Shown here piece by piece: positions 6,753 through 14,107 of a DNA stretch of 24,241 nucleotides. The translations under genes and the position numbers were made by a program. The notes beneath the pieces were generated by a model that was not told the origin of the DNA, did not search any database, and was given only the letters and a program-made list of their open reading frames with translations. Location: contig PFXB01000127.1 of the NCBI GenBank assembly GCA_002791435.1, positions 1-24,241 of the forward strand. Direction: 5' to 3'. Each line of letters opens with the position of its first letter. The first letter of the stretch is position 1. This DNA comes from a candidate division WWE3 bacterium CG_4_9_14_3_um_filter_43_9. GTDB taxonomy: Bacteria; Patescibacteriota; CPR3; GCA-002780085.

Positions 6753-8195
6753 ATGGCTCAAGGAAAGTTTTTCATCACGGCTGCAATCCCCTATGTTAAT
6801 GCCGCCCCTCATTTGGGACATGCTTTGGAAATTATTCAGGCAGATGTTACCGCGCGCTATGCAAAATTGATAGGTCATGAGGTTTGTTTTTTAACCGGAG
6901 CGGATGAAAACTCTCTCAAAAATGTCCAATCGGCTGATAAAGAAGGAATAACTCCCCAGCAACTTTGTGACCAAAATTCAGCCAAATTCCGCCAACTCTA
7001 TCGCGATTTAAATATCTCTTTAAATATCTTCCAGCGCGGAACAGACCAAAAAAAACACTGGCCGGGTGTTTACAAACTTTGGCAGGCCCTGGAGGAAAGC
7101 GGAGATATTTATAAAGGCAAATACGCCGGTTATTATTGTGTCGGCTGTGAAGCTTTCTATCAGGCAGGCGAGCTTAAGAATGGAAAGCTTTGTCCCGAGC
7201 ACGCAACTCCCCTGGAGTGGATTGAGGAAGAAAACTATTTTTTCCGCCTTTCCCGCTATCAGGAAGCTTTGCAACACCTTATCCAGAGCGACGAATATAA
7301 GATTATTCCCTCTTTCCGCAAAAACGAAATTTTGACTTTTTTAAATGAGGGATTACAGGACTTTTCTATTTCCCGCTCGAAGAAGCGGGCACGAAGCTGG
7401 GGCATTCCGGTGCCCGGCGACCCTGACCAAATTATTTACGTTTGGATTGACGCTTTGGATATTTATATGACCGGCATCGGTTTCGGCTGGGACGAGGCCA
7501 ATTTCGCCAAATGGTGGCCGGCTGATTTACACGTCATCGGCAAGGGAATCATCCGTTTTCATGCACTCTTCTGGCCGGCGCTTTTAATGTCGGCCAAACT
7601 CCCTTTGCCCAGAAACTTATTCGTTCATGGGTATATTACCCATGGCGATCAGAAAATGAGCAAATCGCTGGGCAATGTCGTTGATCCCTTTCCTCTGATT
7701 CACAAATATGGGATTGATCCTTTACGCTATTTTTTACTCTCTCAGATTCCGGCCTATCAAGACGGAGACTTTACCGAAGAAAAAATGAGAAGCGCTTATC
7801 AGGCCGATCTGGCCAATGGGCTGGGCAATCTCGTTTCGCGGGTGGCAACCTTATGCGAAAAATCGAATTTGGATCTTTTAAAAACCGATATTAGTCTCTC
7901 TGAAACCTGCCCGCGTTATCATGCCACTTTGAAAAGCTTTAATTTTAACCTCTCTTTAGGCCTTTTGTGGGAACAGATCCGGGAAATTGACCGCTTCATC
8001 GATCAAAAGAAACCTTGGGAGTTGCTGCAGAAAGGATCGCCCGAGATAGGCAAAGTCTTGCAGGCAGCCGTCGATGAAATCCGCAAAATCGGACTGTTGC
8101 TGGCCCCTTTTCTACCCCAAACCGCTCTCAAAATCCAGGACCAATTCAAAAATCCCAAAATTAAAGTACAACCATCTCTTTTCCCTCGTTTGTAA
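6753..8195 (+). CDS. metG: Methionyl-tRNA synthetase
   Basis: This class I synthetase charges tRNA-Met. The N-terminal Rossmann fold has the HIGH-type motif H20-L-G-H23 in NAAPHLGHALEI. The connective domain has one zinc knuckle: C129 and C132 in CVGCEAFY, then C147 and H150 in LCPEH. The KMSKS loop is exact at 301-305 (QKMSKSLGN), and the anticodon-binding helical domain follows to residue 480. The protein lacks the C-terminal EMAP/Trbp111-like extension of many bacterial enzymes, so it is a compact form with a single zinc site. The ATG at 6753 is fixed by the family N-terminus (KFFITAAIPYVNA) and sits 6 nt after a -10 element. It heads an operon with the TatD gene 14 nt downstream, an association also seen in Firmicutes (metS-yabD). 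Confidence 0.98.
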   Translation: MAQGKFFITAAIPYVNAAPHLGHALEIIQADVTARYAKLIGHEVCFLTGADENSLKNVQSADKEGITPQQLCDQNSAKFRQLYRDLNISLNIFQRGTDQKKHWPGVYKLWQALEESGDIYKGKYAGYYCVGCEAFYQAGELKNGKLCPEHATPLEWIEEENYFFRLSRYQEALQHLIQSDEYKIIPSFRKNEILTFLNEGLQDFSISRSKKRARSWGIPVPGDPDQIIYVWIDALDIYMTGIGFGWDEANFAKWWPADLHVIGKGIIRFHALFWPALLMSAKLPLPRNLFVHGYITHGDQKMSKSLGNVVDPFPLIHKYGIDPLRYFLLSQIPAYQDGDFTEEKMRSAYQADLANGLGNLVSRVATLCEKSNLDLLKTDISLSETCPRYHATLKSFNFNLSLGLLWEQIREIDRFIDQKKPWELLQKGSPEIGKVLQAAVDEIRKIGLLLAPFLPQTALKIQDQFKNPKIKVQPSLFPRL

Positions 8196-8209
8196 ACTTT
8201 GGAGCGAAG

Positions 8210-8986
8210 ATGTCTTTTTTAATCGACACCCATGCACATTTGAATTTTCCGGAGTTTGAGACCGATCGCAATGAAGTCATAGCCAGAGCTTTCGCTGGCG
8301 GAATAAAAGTCATCATCAACCCGTCTTCCTCTGTGGCAACGAGCAGAACTGCGGTAAAGCTGGCCCAAGCCTACCCTCAGATTTTTGCGGCTGTAGGAGT
8401 ACACCCTTACGAGATTGATACTTTCTCTGCCTCTGCCTTGGAAGAATTGATCCTCAAGCCTAAAGTTGTCGCCTTAGGCGAGTGCGGATTGGATTTTTTC
8501 CGCAGAAAGAACCGCGAAATACTTGAAAAACAAAGGGTGGCTTTTGAAAAACAGTTGCGGCTGGCAGAAAAATACAATTTGCCTGTGATTGTCCATTCCA
8601 GAAATGCATTTGACTTGACCTTGGCGATTCTCAAAGAATACGATGTCAGGGCGGTTTTCCATTGCTGGTCATATGGATTGAAAGAAGCGTTGACGGCAAT
8701 CAAGAGCGGTTATTCCATTTCTTTCACCGCTATAGTGACTTATCCCAACGCCGATCCGATCCGGCAAACAGCCGCCGCCATTCCGCCGGACAAGTTCTGG
8801 TTGGAAACTGATTCGCCTTTATTGCCGCCTCAAAGCCAACGGGGTCAAAGAAATGAACCGCAAAATCTTTGGGAAATTGCCCGCCAGGTGGCGGATTTAA
8901 GGCAAGTTGACCTGAACATTCTGGTTGAGAAAACTAGTGTTAATGCCATCCGTTTTTTTAAGCTTAAAGATCTGAAAAAATGGTAA
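8210..8986 (+). CDS. TatD-family metal-dependent deoxyribonuclease
   Basis: TatD/YcfH proteins are TIM-barrel hydrolases with 3'-5' DNase activity. All metal ligands are visible: H8 and H10 in DTHAHLNF, E91 in ALGECGLDFF, H129 in PVIVHSR, H151 in VFHCWS, and D201 in WLETDSPLLPP. The length of 258 residues is typical. GGAG stands 8 bases before the ATG, a normal Shine-Dalgarno sequence as expected for the second gene of an operon, in contrast with the leaderless metG in front. The C-terminus has the usual NAIRFFKL ending of the family. Its pairing with metG suggests housekeeping nucleic-acid turnover or quality control, which is inferred from context. Confidence 0.95.
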   Translation: MSFLIDTHAHLNFPEFETDRNEVIARAFAGGIKVIINPSSSVATSRTAVKLAQAYPQIFAAVGVHPYEIDTFSASALEELILKPKVVALGECGLDFFRRKNREILEKQRVAFEKQLRLAEKYNLPVIVHSRNAFDLTLAILKEYDVRAVFHCWSYGLKEALTAIKSGYSISFTAIVTYPNADPIRQTAAAIPPDKFWLETDSPLLPPQSQRGQRNEPQNLWEIARQVADLRQVDLNILVEKTSVNAIRFFKLKDLKKW

Positions 8987-9035
8987 AATAGACATGCAAC
9001 TTTGTTAAAACAATTTGTCGTCCCATACAGGACAA

Positions 9036-9216
9036 TGTCATCCTGAGCGAAGTCGAAGGATCCCGTAGGAAGCAAGTATGGAAAGCTTAGCTTTCGAAAA
9101 GCAAACTTAAAGTTCAAAGTGTAAATCTCAAAACCTAGTTTAAAGTTAAAAACTTTTTGGCTTTAATCTTGCGTCAAAAATGGAAACCTGGATTCCCTTG
9201 TCAGTTGGGAATGACA
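9036..9216. repeat. TGTCAT...ATGACA repeat-filled spacer
   Basis: The 281-base gap between tatD and the glycosyltransferase gene holds no gene. It opens with TGTCATCCTGAGCGAAG and TCGAAGGATCCCGTAGG and closes with GATTCCC...GGGAATGACA, so the ends match the GTCAT...ATGAC class. Inside is GGAAAGCTTAGCTTTC, a palindrome in the same position as the GGAAACC...GGTTTCC palindrome of the 61-bp element; a related AAAGCTTAGCTTT occurs near 15279. Confidence 0.6.
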
Positions 9217-9267
9217 GGCATGGCCAAAAGTGACATTCTGTTTTTAAAGGACTAACCGAAAAAAGCC

Positions 9268-10743
9268 ATGAAATCTCAAAGAGTCATCGAAATTGTCATT
9301 GGTCTTGTAACCTGGCTGGCAATCACTTCTCCGATCTGGGCCTCATTTTTAATTCCGAAAGTAATGGCCTATTTTATCATTCTCATGGCCGTCTATTGGC
9401 TTTACAAATCCGCCAAGTATGCCGTTTCCGCCGTTTTTGGATTTATAACCATCAAAAGAAACGAAAAAATGAATTGGCTCTCCTTGGCGCAAAAGCATCC
9501 CGACTTTGAAAAGGTTTCGCACATTGTCATCATTCCCAACTACAAGGAATTGGAGGAAAAAATCCGCATTAATTTGCAATACCTGGCAGCTCAGACTTTA
9601 TCATCTCGCAAAATCATCGTGGTCTTAGCCATGGAAGAAAGAGAGGGAGCGGAGGCTAAAGCAAAAGCCCGTCATCTCAGCGACGAATTTGGCGACACTT
9701 TTGGCCTTATTACTGCCACTTTTCATCCTGATCTTCCCGGAGAACTCAAGGGCAAGTCATCCAACGAAGCCTGGGCAGGAAGAAAGATCAAGATGGATCT
9801 GGTTGACCGCAAAAACATGGATATCAATTTTCTAACCATCACTTCTTGTGACGTCGATTCCCTTTTTAACCCTCAGTATTTTGCGGCTTTAACCTGCCTT
9901 TTTTTGAATGATCAAAACCGCTATCGCAAATTTTGGCAAGGCTTACTCACCGAATATGCCAATCTGGACAGGACCATTCTGCCCGTACGCCTGGTCTCTG
10001 CCATTGATTCGGTCCTGAGAATGGCCCTGCCGTTCCAGGAGGGATTCTTTCTGCCTTATTCCACCTATTCAGCCAGCCTGAAAATGGTTTTCGAGGTGGG
10101 TTTCTGGGATACCGACATTATTCCCGAAGATTGGCATATGTTTTTTAAATGTTTTTTTAATCTCAAGGGAGAGGTGGAAACGATGCCTATCTATCTTACC
10201 AATCATGGAGATTCAATCGAGGGGAACGACTTTTTTGATGCTTTGAAAAACCGCTATGTGCAAAACCGCCGTCACGCCTGGGGAGTGACCGATATCCCCT
10301 ATATTATCGTGCAATGGGCCAAACACCCGGAGATTCCTTTTTTCAGGAGAACTCTTTTAGTGATTCGCTCTTATGAGGCTCATTTCCTGTGGCCCACCTC
10401 CTGGTTTCTTTTGACTTTGGGGGTAAATCTGCCGGTGGTTATCAATCCTCAGCTCAAAGAAACCGTCTTGGGTTACAATTTTTCCATCTTTGCGAGAAAT
10501 ATTCTGGCCGTGTGTTTGGTTCTGACCTGTGCTTTTATTATTCTCGATCTTCTCTCCCATCCGCCGCAAAATAAGAGTGACAAAATCTGGGTTCGGATCC
10601 TCTCCTTTCTGCAATGGTTTTTAATGCCCTTTATTACTCTTTTTTTAGCCACACTGCCTGGATTGGATGCGCATACCCGGATTATGCTCAATCGCCGAAT
10701 TGAGTATAAGGTTTCTGAGAAAAGAGTGGGGAAAGGTCATTAA
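9268..10743 (+). CDS. Membrane-bound family 2 glycosyltransferase (491 aa)
   Basis: This is a processive-type GT2 enzyme in the plasma membrane. Two membrane segments lie at about 8-30 and 33-60, then a cytosolic GT-A domain, then three or four segments from residue 365 on. GT2 signatures in order: HIVIIPNYKE (85-94, nucleotide-sugar side), GKSSNEAWA (162-170), C194-D-V-D197 as the DxD-type metal motif, P286-E-D-W289 with the catalytic aspartate, and Q332-NRRHAWG as a Q-x-x-R-W-like site. This layout resembles cellulose-synthase-like and hyaluronan-synthase-like proteins, but the sugar and acceptor are unknown. It stands upstream of a DUF1648-like protein and a polyprenyl-phosphate sugar transferase, so a role in surface polysaccharide is likely by context. 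AAAGGA lies 16 nt before the ATG, too far to be a strong ribosome site. Confidence 0.88.
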   Translation: MKSQRVIEIVIGLVTWLAITSPIWASFLIPKVMAYFIILMAVYWLYKSAKYAVSAVFGFITIKRNEKMNWLSLAQKHPDFEKVSHIVIIPNYKELEEKIRINLQYLAAQTLSSRKIIVVLAMEEREGAEAKAKARHLSDEFGDTFGLITATFHPDLPGELKGKSSNEAWAGRKIKMDLVDRKNMDINFLTITSCDVDSLFNPQYFAALTCLFLNDQNRYRKFWQGLLTEYANLDRTILPVRLVSAIDSVLRMALPFQEGFFLPYSTYSASLKMVFEVGFWDTDIIPEDWHMFFKCFFNLKGEVETMPIYLTNHGDSIEGNDFFDALKNRYVQNRRHAWGVTDIPYIIVQWAKHPEIPFFRRTLLVIRSYEAHFLWPTSWFLLTLGVNLPVVINPQLKETVLGYNFSIFARNILAVCLVLTCAFIILDLLSHPPQNKSDKIWVRILSFLQWFLMPFITLFLATLPGLDAHTRIMLNRRIEYKVSEKRVGKGH

Positions 10744-10783
10744 AATAACTCAAAACGCAACTGGCAGCCGACTGTCCACCGAA

Positions 10784-10867
10784 AACAAGAGAAACAAGAG
10801 GTTAACAAGAGGTTTCTCCTCTTGCAAGAGGAGAAACCTCTAACAAAACCTCTAACAAACCTCTAAC
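10784..10867. repeat. 34-bp perfect palindrome flanked by short tandem repeats
   Basis: AGAGGTTTCTCCTCTTG at 10808-10824 is followed at once by its exact reverse complement at 10825-10841, with no loop. To the left are three AACAAGAG units (10784, 10793, 10804) and to the right three CCTCTAAC units (10837, 10849, 10860). There is no T-run, so it is not a standard intrinsic terminator, although it could still end the glycosyltransferase transcript. The rest of the 322-base gap has no gene. Confidence 0.92.
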
Positions 10868-10913
10868 GTCTCTAAAAAACGGAGGGAAGTGGGAAGGAGG
10901 ATTGCAGAAGTAT

Positions 10914-10936
10914 TCCTTCTCCTTAAAGGAGAAGGA
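10914..10936. repeat. Inverted repeat with 11-bp arms
   Basis: TCCTTCTCCTT, one A, then AAGGAGAAGGA. This second strong hairpin lies in the same spacer as the 34-bp palindrome and has the same purine/pyrimidine flavour. Confidence 0.85.
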
Positions 10937-11065
10937 GAGCCCACCAAGTCGGCGGAAACTCCAGAATCCAGGAAAGAGCGATTCTGTGACAATTTGGATA
11001 AGATCAAGGATGACACCTTTACCATGGTCGTCCTTTCAGGTTAAATTTGAAAGAGAGGTTTTACT

Positions 11066-11497
11066 ATGTCTTGGTTTGCAAAAAAATCGCTTATCAAAAA
11101 GAGGGTAGTTTCCAACTCTGAAGATCCAAAAAGATTAAAGGATAAATCCCTCTTTCCCAAGCTTTCAATCTTTCAAGACAAATCAAGCGAATTTTCATTG
11201 ATTGGAATTGCGCTTGTGTTTTCAAGTCTGCTCGTCATCCTTTCCTGGCAATACTCATTTCTTCCTCCCCAAATTCCCTTTTATTACAACTTAAGCGGGG
11301 GCGAAAGACTGGCCGGCAAAGAAATTCTCTGGTTGGTTCCGTCAGTCCTGGGTATTTTTTCGACCATCAATCTCACCTTGGCCCAACTGAACTATAAGCG
11401 CGAGCCTGTCCTCTCGCGGGTTTTGATCATTGCCCTATTTTTTATTATTTTCTTAAGTTTTCTTGGCGTTTTGAAGATTATTGGTTTGGTGATTTAA
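11066..11497 (+). CDS. DUF1648-like membrane protein (143 aa)
   Basis: A basic cytosolic N-terminus of about 45 residues is followed by three hydrophobic segments at roughly 46-66, 89-107 and 118-142. Between the first two is the segment LPPQIPFYYNLSGGERLAGK, which fits the short extracytoplasmic motif of DUF1648 (PF07853), where a P-x-P-x-H/Y-F/Y-N stretch is followed by G and a glycine-lysine turn. The function of that family is unknown. AGAGG 7 nt before the ATG is a good ribosome site. The stop TAA abuts the ATG of the sugar transferase gene with no gap, so the two are translationally coupled and probably work together at the membrane, perhaps in polyprenyl-linked sugar metabolism (inference). 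Confidence 0.72.
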   Translation: MSWFAKKSLIKKRVVSNSEDPKRLKDKSLFPKLSIFQDKSSEFSLIGIALVFSSLLVILSWQYSFLPPQIPFYYNLSGGERLAGKEILWLVPSVLGIFSTINLTLAQLNYKREPVLSRVLIIALFFIIFLSFLGVLKIIGLVI

Positions 11498-12571
11498 ATG
11501 GAATTTCTGCTGGTAGTCTTCATCCCATTCATAACGACTTTAATCTTGACTCCCCTAGTAATGCGGTTGGCTCTCCGATGGGGATTTAAAGATGATCCTC
11601 AAACCCACCACCACCCGGCGATCCTGCACCGTAAAGCCCTGCCTCGCGCCGGAGGATTACCAATTTATATCGCCTTGGTTGTCTCGATTTTGATCTTCTG
11701 CCCTTTGGAAAAACACTTAATCGGCTTAATTTTAGGAGCCACTATTATCGTAATCGACGGACTTTTGGATGATAGATACAACCTTCATCCCTTATTACGT
11801 TTTATCTCGCAATTTGTAGCCGCCGGAATAATCGTCCTCTCCGGGGTCGGGATCACCTACATCACCAATCCTTTCGGCGGACTCATCCGTCTGGATGTCG
11901 TCAATATCACTCTCAACTTTTTCGGCGAACACCATCTCTTGCTTCTGGCTGATCTTTTCGCTCTCTTCTGGATCGTGTGGACGATGAATTTGGTCAATTG
12001 GTCCTCGGGAGTTGACGGACAAATGCCGGGGTTTGTGATTATTGCTGCCGGAACCTTGGCTCTGTTAGCACTTCCGTTTACGACTTATGACGCCAGCCAA
12101 TGGACGGTTATTAAAATCTGTCTGATGGTTGTCGGAGCCACCTTGGCTTTTTTGATTTTTAACTGGCATCCGGCTAAAATCTTGCCGGGAGACAGCGCTT
12201 CCATGCTTTTGGGTTTTTTCTTGGCGGTTCTGGCCATTCTTTCCGGAGGCAAAGTGGCCACCGCAGTTTTGGTTTTAGGAATACCCACTCTGGATGCGGC
12301 CTGGGCAATTTTGCGGAGAGTAAGCAAAAAAAGGCTTCCCATCTGGGGAGACCGGAAACATTTGCACCATCAATTGCTTGATCTGGGTTTGAGTCAAAGA
12401 CAAGTGGCAGTGATCTATTGGATTCTCACGGCAATTTTAGGAAGTGCGGCTTTACTTTTTTCGGGCCGTCAAAAACTGTGGCTCTTGATTGTCTTGGGGG
12501 GACTTTTAGCCTTCTTCTTAATTCTCATCCACCGCTTTATGAAAGCAAAAGCCAAAAAAGTAACAGTATAG
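11498..12571 (+). CDS. Polyprenyl-phosphate GlcNAc-1-phosphate transferase, WecA/MraY family
   Basis: These enzymes load a sugar-1-phosphate from a UDP-sugar onto undecaprenyl phosphate, the first membrane step of surface glycan assembly. About ten membrane helices are expected in 357 residues. Signature sites: RAGGLPIY near 50, D87-GLLD-D92 with the Mg-binding DD pair, the catalytic loop NLVNWSSGVDG (164-174), FNWHPAKILPGDSASMLLGF (221-240), and the HLHH motif (288-291) followed by QLLDLGLS, which separates WecA/TagO-type enzymes from MraY. The ATG follows the preceding stop immediately. The last 35 bases overlap the 3' end of a gene on the other strand. WecA/TagO-like is more likely than MraY because of the HLHH sequence. 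Confidence 0.93.
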   Translation: MEFLLVVFIPFITTLILTPLVMRLALRWGFKDDPQTHHHPAILHRKALPRAGGLPIYIALVVSILIFCPLEKHLIGLILGATIIVIDGLLDDRYNLHPLLRFISQFVAAGIIVLSGVGITYITNPFGGLIRLDVVNITLNFFGEHHLLLLADLFALFWIVWTMNLVNWSSGVDGQMPGFVIIAAGTLALLALPFTTYDASQWTVIKICLMVVGATLAFLIFNWHPAKILPGDSASMLLGFFLAVLAILSGGKVATAVLVLGIPTLDAAWAILRRVSKKRLPIWGDRKHLHHQLLDLGLSQRQVAVIYWILTAILGSAALLFSGRQKLWLLIVLGGLLAFFLILIHRFMKAKAKKVTV

Positions 12572-13007
12572 CCAACATCTGGGTTAAAATTCCGAAGGTC
12601 TTTTTCCCGAAAAAAAGAGTGTTACGGCGGACATCCTGATCTATGCTGATATGGATATTTTCCCAACCTTGAAAAAAACGGGAACGACAATGAAAAAAGT
12701 AAAAAGGAATCCGCATGGCATCCGGCAGGATGGCCATTCCAGCACAGATCAAAATTAACCAAAATTTAGATGTCGAAAAACCTTCCCGGAAGGCAAAAAA
12801 CAAACCCAGACCCAGCGATAAGAAGGAATCTATGAGAAGGACTACAAAGGCTTTCTTGTCTCGCAACAGATTGGTAATACTCGTTGTCCAGTGAGGAATG
12901 GCATCCAAAACAAAGTGCGAAAAAAATGCCAGGATAATTGCCAGGAAAGGATTTTGGATTTTAGCAGCAATGACAATTCCTGCCACAGCATGGGGAGTTA
13001 AAAACAT
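12537..13007 (-). CDS. YdjM-like membrane protein, putative metal-dependent hydrolase
   Basis: The product has the conserved spacing of the PF04307-like family: T-P-H-A-V-A-G near the N-terminus, then SHFVLDAIPHW, then LPDAMR further on, with four to five membrane segments. The His/Asp set (H6, H31, D35, H39, D96, counting from the start chosen here) would bind a metal; the family is only loosely described. I choose ATG 13007 (156 aa, MFLTPHAVAG) over ATG 13016, which adds three residues, because the promoter -10 lies on top of the 13016 ATG and its expected transcription start falls on 13007. Family members usually begin close to the TPHA motif, which agrees. The gene converges on the WecA-like gene and overlaps it by 35 bp at the 3' end. 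Confidence 0.72.
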   Translation of the reverse strand: MFLTPHAVAGIVIAAKIQNPFLAIILAFFSHFVLDAIPHWTTSITNLLRDKKAFVVLLIDSFLSLGLGLFFAFREGFSTSKFWLILICAGMAILPDAMRIPFYFFHCRSRFFQGWENIHISIDQDVRRNTLFFGKKTFGILTQMLAILLLFWLLLS

Positions 13008-13014
13008 GAGTTTC

Positions 13015-13043
13015 ATCTTAAATTTTTCAATTCATTTTGTCAA
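13015..13043 (-). promoter_or_regulatory. Promoter of the YdjM-like gene, leaderless layout
   Basis: On the minus strand a perfect TTGACA (13043-13038) is followed after 17 bp by TAAGAT (13020-13015), then seven bases and ATG 13007. This places the transcript start at the start codon and decides between the two candidate ATGs. Confidence 0.7.
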
Positions 13044-13081
13044 TTAAGTTGTTTGTATTTATTCGGTTCTTTCCAGTAGAT

Positions 13082-13177
13082 TGTCATTTCGAGTGAAGCC
13101 GAAGGCGTAATCGAGAAATCCCTTCTGGTTTTTAAAAAAGGGGTCCCTCTCCGCCAGCTGGCGGACTCGGGATGACA
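13082..13177. repeat. TGTCAT...ATGACA element, 96 bp
   Basis: The ends are TGTCATTTCGAG and CTCGGGATGACA. Inside is a perfect 14-bp palindrome, CCGCCAGCTGGCGG, very close to the core of the 2084-2166 repeats. The next 98 bases, to the promoter at 13276, hold nothing I recognise. Confidence 0.75.
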
Positions 13178-13275
13178 GTTTTAGCCATTTCGATTCACTA
13201 AACAGCAACTTCAAAATTACACTGTGTTTGGAGAAAACTGAATAGTTACAGTTGCTTCAAAGTGGTTTTTAAGGG

Positions 13276-13304
13276 TAGACATTATTTTGAACTTGACGTA
13301 TATT
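13276..13304 (+). promoter_or_regulatory. Promoter of DUF2378-like gene 1, leaderless layout
   Basis: TAGACA (13276-13281), 17 bp, TATATT (13299-13304), six bases (GTGATT), then ATG 13311. The spacing rules out the upstream TTG at 13287 as the start. Confidence 0.7.
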
Positions 13305-13310
13305 GTGATT

Positions 13311-13856
13311 ATGGAAAAGTTACTCAAGGGAATGTTTTTCCAAGAAATAGTCGATCAGGTTCACGGACAAAAGGGTGAAAAGGCTCTCTGCGAACTGGAA
13401 AGACAGTTCGGCAAGCCACTCACTTTCTCCAACTTCAAAGGATATCCGCTGGAAGATCACCTTAGACTCCTAGAACTAGGCTCCAAAATTATTTTCAAGG
13501 ATAAAGACAGAAAGGAAGCTATCTTTGAGATGGGTAAACTTTCCTGGCTGACTTTTGCCCAAAGCATGGTGGGAAAAACGGTGCTGGCACTGTACGCTAA
13601 AGATCTAAGGAAAACCGCCCTTTCCATTGCCAAACTCTGGGGAATGATAACTAACTTCGGCGTGCGCGAATGTCAAGATTTGGGAGAAAGAAAGGTTAAA
13701 ATCATCATCAAAGAAGATCCGCGTCCACCTGAATATATTGTTGGGGTCCTAAGCGGCGCGGTTGAATTTTTTAAGGCTGTCCCTAAGATAGAAACGAAAG
13801 TGTTCTCATCTGAGCATTGTGAGTTTATCGTCAGCTGGGAAAACCCCCGGACATGA
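13311..13856 (+). CDS. DUF2378-like protein, paralog 1 (181 aa)
   Basis: This protein aligns along its length with the products at 16669-17217 and 17272-17814. Shared landmarks: a YPLEDHLRLLELG block (YPL then a helical LL stretch), a turn with KDKDRKEAIFEMGKLSW, VGKTVLALYAKDL, the segment IKEDPRPPEYIVGVLSGAVEF (split by family pattern as E-D/N-P-x-P-x-E-Y-x-x-G), and a C-terminal strand with CEFIVSW. The order resembles DUF2378 (TIGR02265, known mainly from myxobacteria) and the wider V4R/HNOB-like sensor folds, but this is recognition by pattern, not by search. No signal peptide or membrane segment is present, so it is cytoplasmic. No conserved histidine is shared by all three, so heme binding is not supported. 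This copy is the most diverged of the three. Its ATG is 6 nt after a -10 box. Confidence 0.65.
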   Translation: MEKLLKGMFFQEIVDQVHGQKGEKALCELERQFGKPLTFSNFKGYPLEDHLRLLELGSKIIFKDKDRKEAIFEMGKLSWLTFAQSMVGKTVLALYAKDLRKTALSIAKLWGMITNFGVRECQDLGERKVKIIIKEDPRPPEYIVGVLSGAVEFFKAVPKIETKVFSSEHCEFIVSWENPRT

Positions 13857-13858
13857 AC

Positions 13859-13881
13859 TACCACGGCCTGCCGCCGTGGTA
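13859..13881 (+). terminator. Hairpin after DUF2378-like gene 1
   Basis: TACCACGGC-CTGCC-GCCGTGGTA starts 3 nt after the stop codon and forms a 9-bp stem. No T-run follows, so this is a possible terminator only. Its sequence belongs to a family of CCACGG...CCGTGG hairpins also present at 15504 and 15591, so it may be just a repeat. Confidence 0.5.
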
Positions 13882-13926
13882 TCCTCCCCGCCTCCCTTTT
13901 GGTCATCCTTATCTAGTCTATTTTAC

Positions 13927-13993
13927 GTCATTCTGGCTCAGTCCAGAATCTAATTCTGGAGCCCCCGCCGAGTCGGCAAGTCACCAGAATGAC
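13927..13993. repeat. GTCAT...ATGAC palindromic element, type A copy 2
   Basis: The ends GTCATTCTGG and CCAGAATGAC and the inner GTCCAGAATC...ATTCTGGA repeat the element at 1869-1936; the GC-rich middle is CCGAGTCGG instead of CCGAATCGG. The lengths are 67 and 68 bp. Confidence 0.85.
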
Positions 13994-14051
13994 AGTAATG
14001 TACTTCTCCATGCTCCCGCCTTTGTCGGTATGAGTCGAAGCATAATAATTT

Positions 14052-14105
14052 TATTGTTCGACTTTTATGGAGAACTACCTTTTTGACTTTTGGCTTACTT
14101 TTGAC
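14052..14105. repeat. Core-less TTCGA...GAGAACTAC element followed by TTTTGAC units
   Basis: TATTGTTCGA and GAGAACTACCTT match the ends of the 2084-2166 repeats, but the CCGCC...GGCGG palindrome is replaced by CTTTTATG. TTTTGAC units follow at 14081, 14088 (TTTTGGC) and 14099. The order of element then heptamer array is the same as upstream of sbcD. Confidence 0.75.
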
Positions 14106-14107
14106 CC

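Noticed and set aside
10902..11108. A 68-residue open frame in the spacer before the DUF1648-like gene
   Set aside because: It runs through hairpins and repeat debris and into the start of the next gene in another frame; the composition is not protein-like.
13287..13310. TTG at 13287 as the start of DUF2378-like gene 1
   Set aside because: It lies upstream of and overlaps the -10 box (13299-13304); the ATG at 13311 fits the promoter spacing seen in four other genes.
13853..14086. A 77-residue open frame after DUF2378-like gene 1
   Set aside because: It is a translation of a hairpin, the type A repeat and the TTCGA element.
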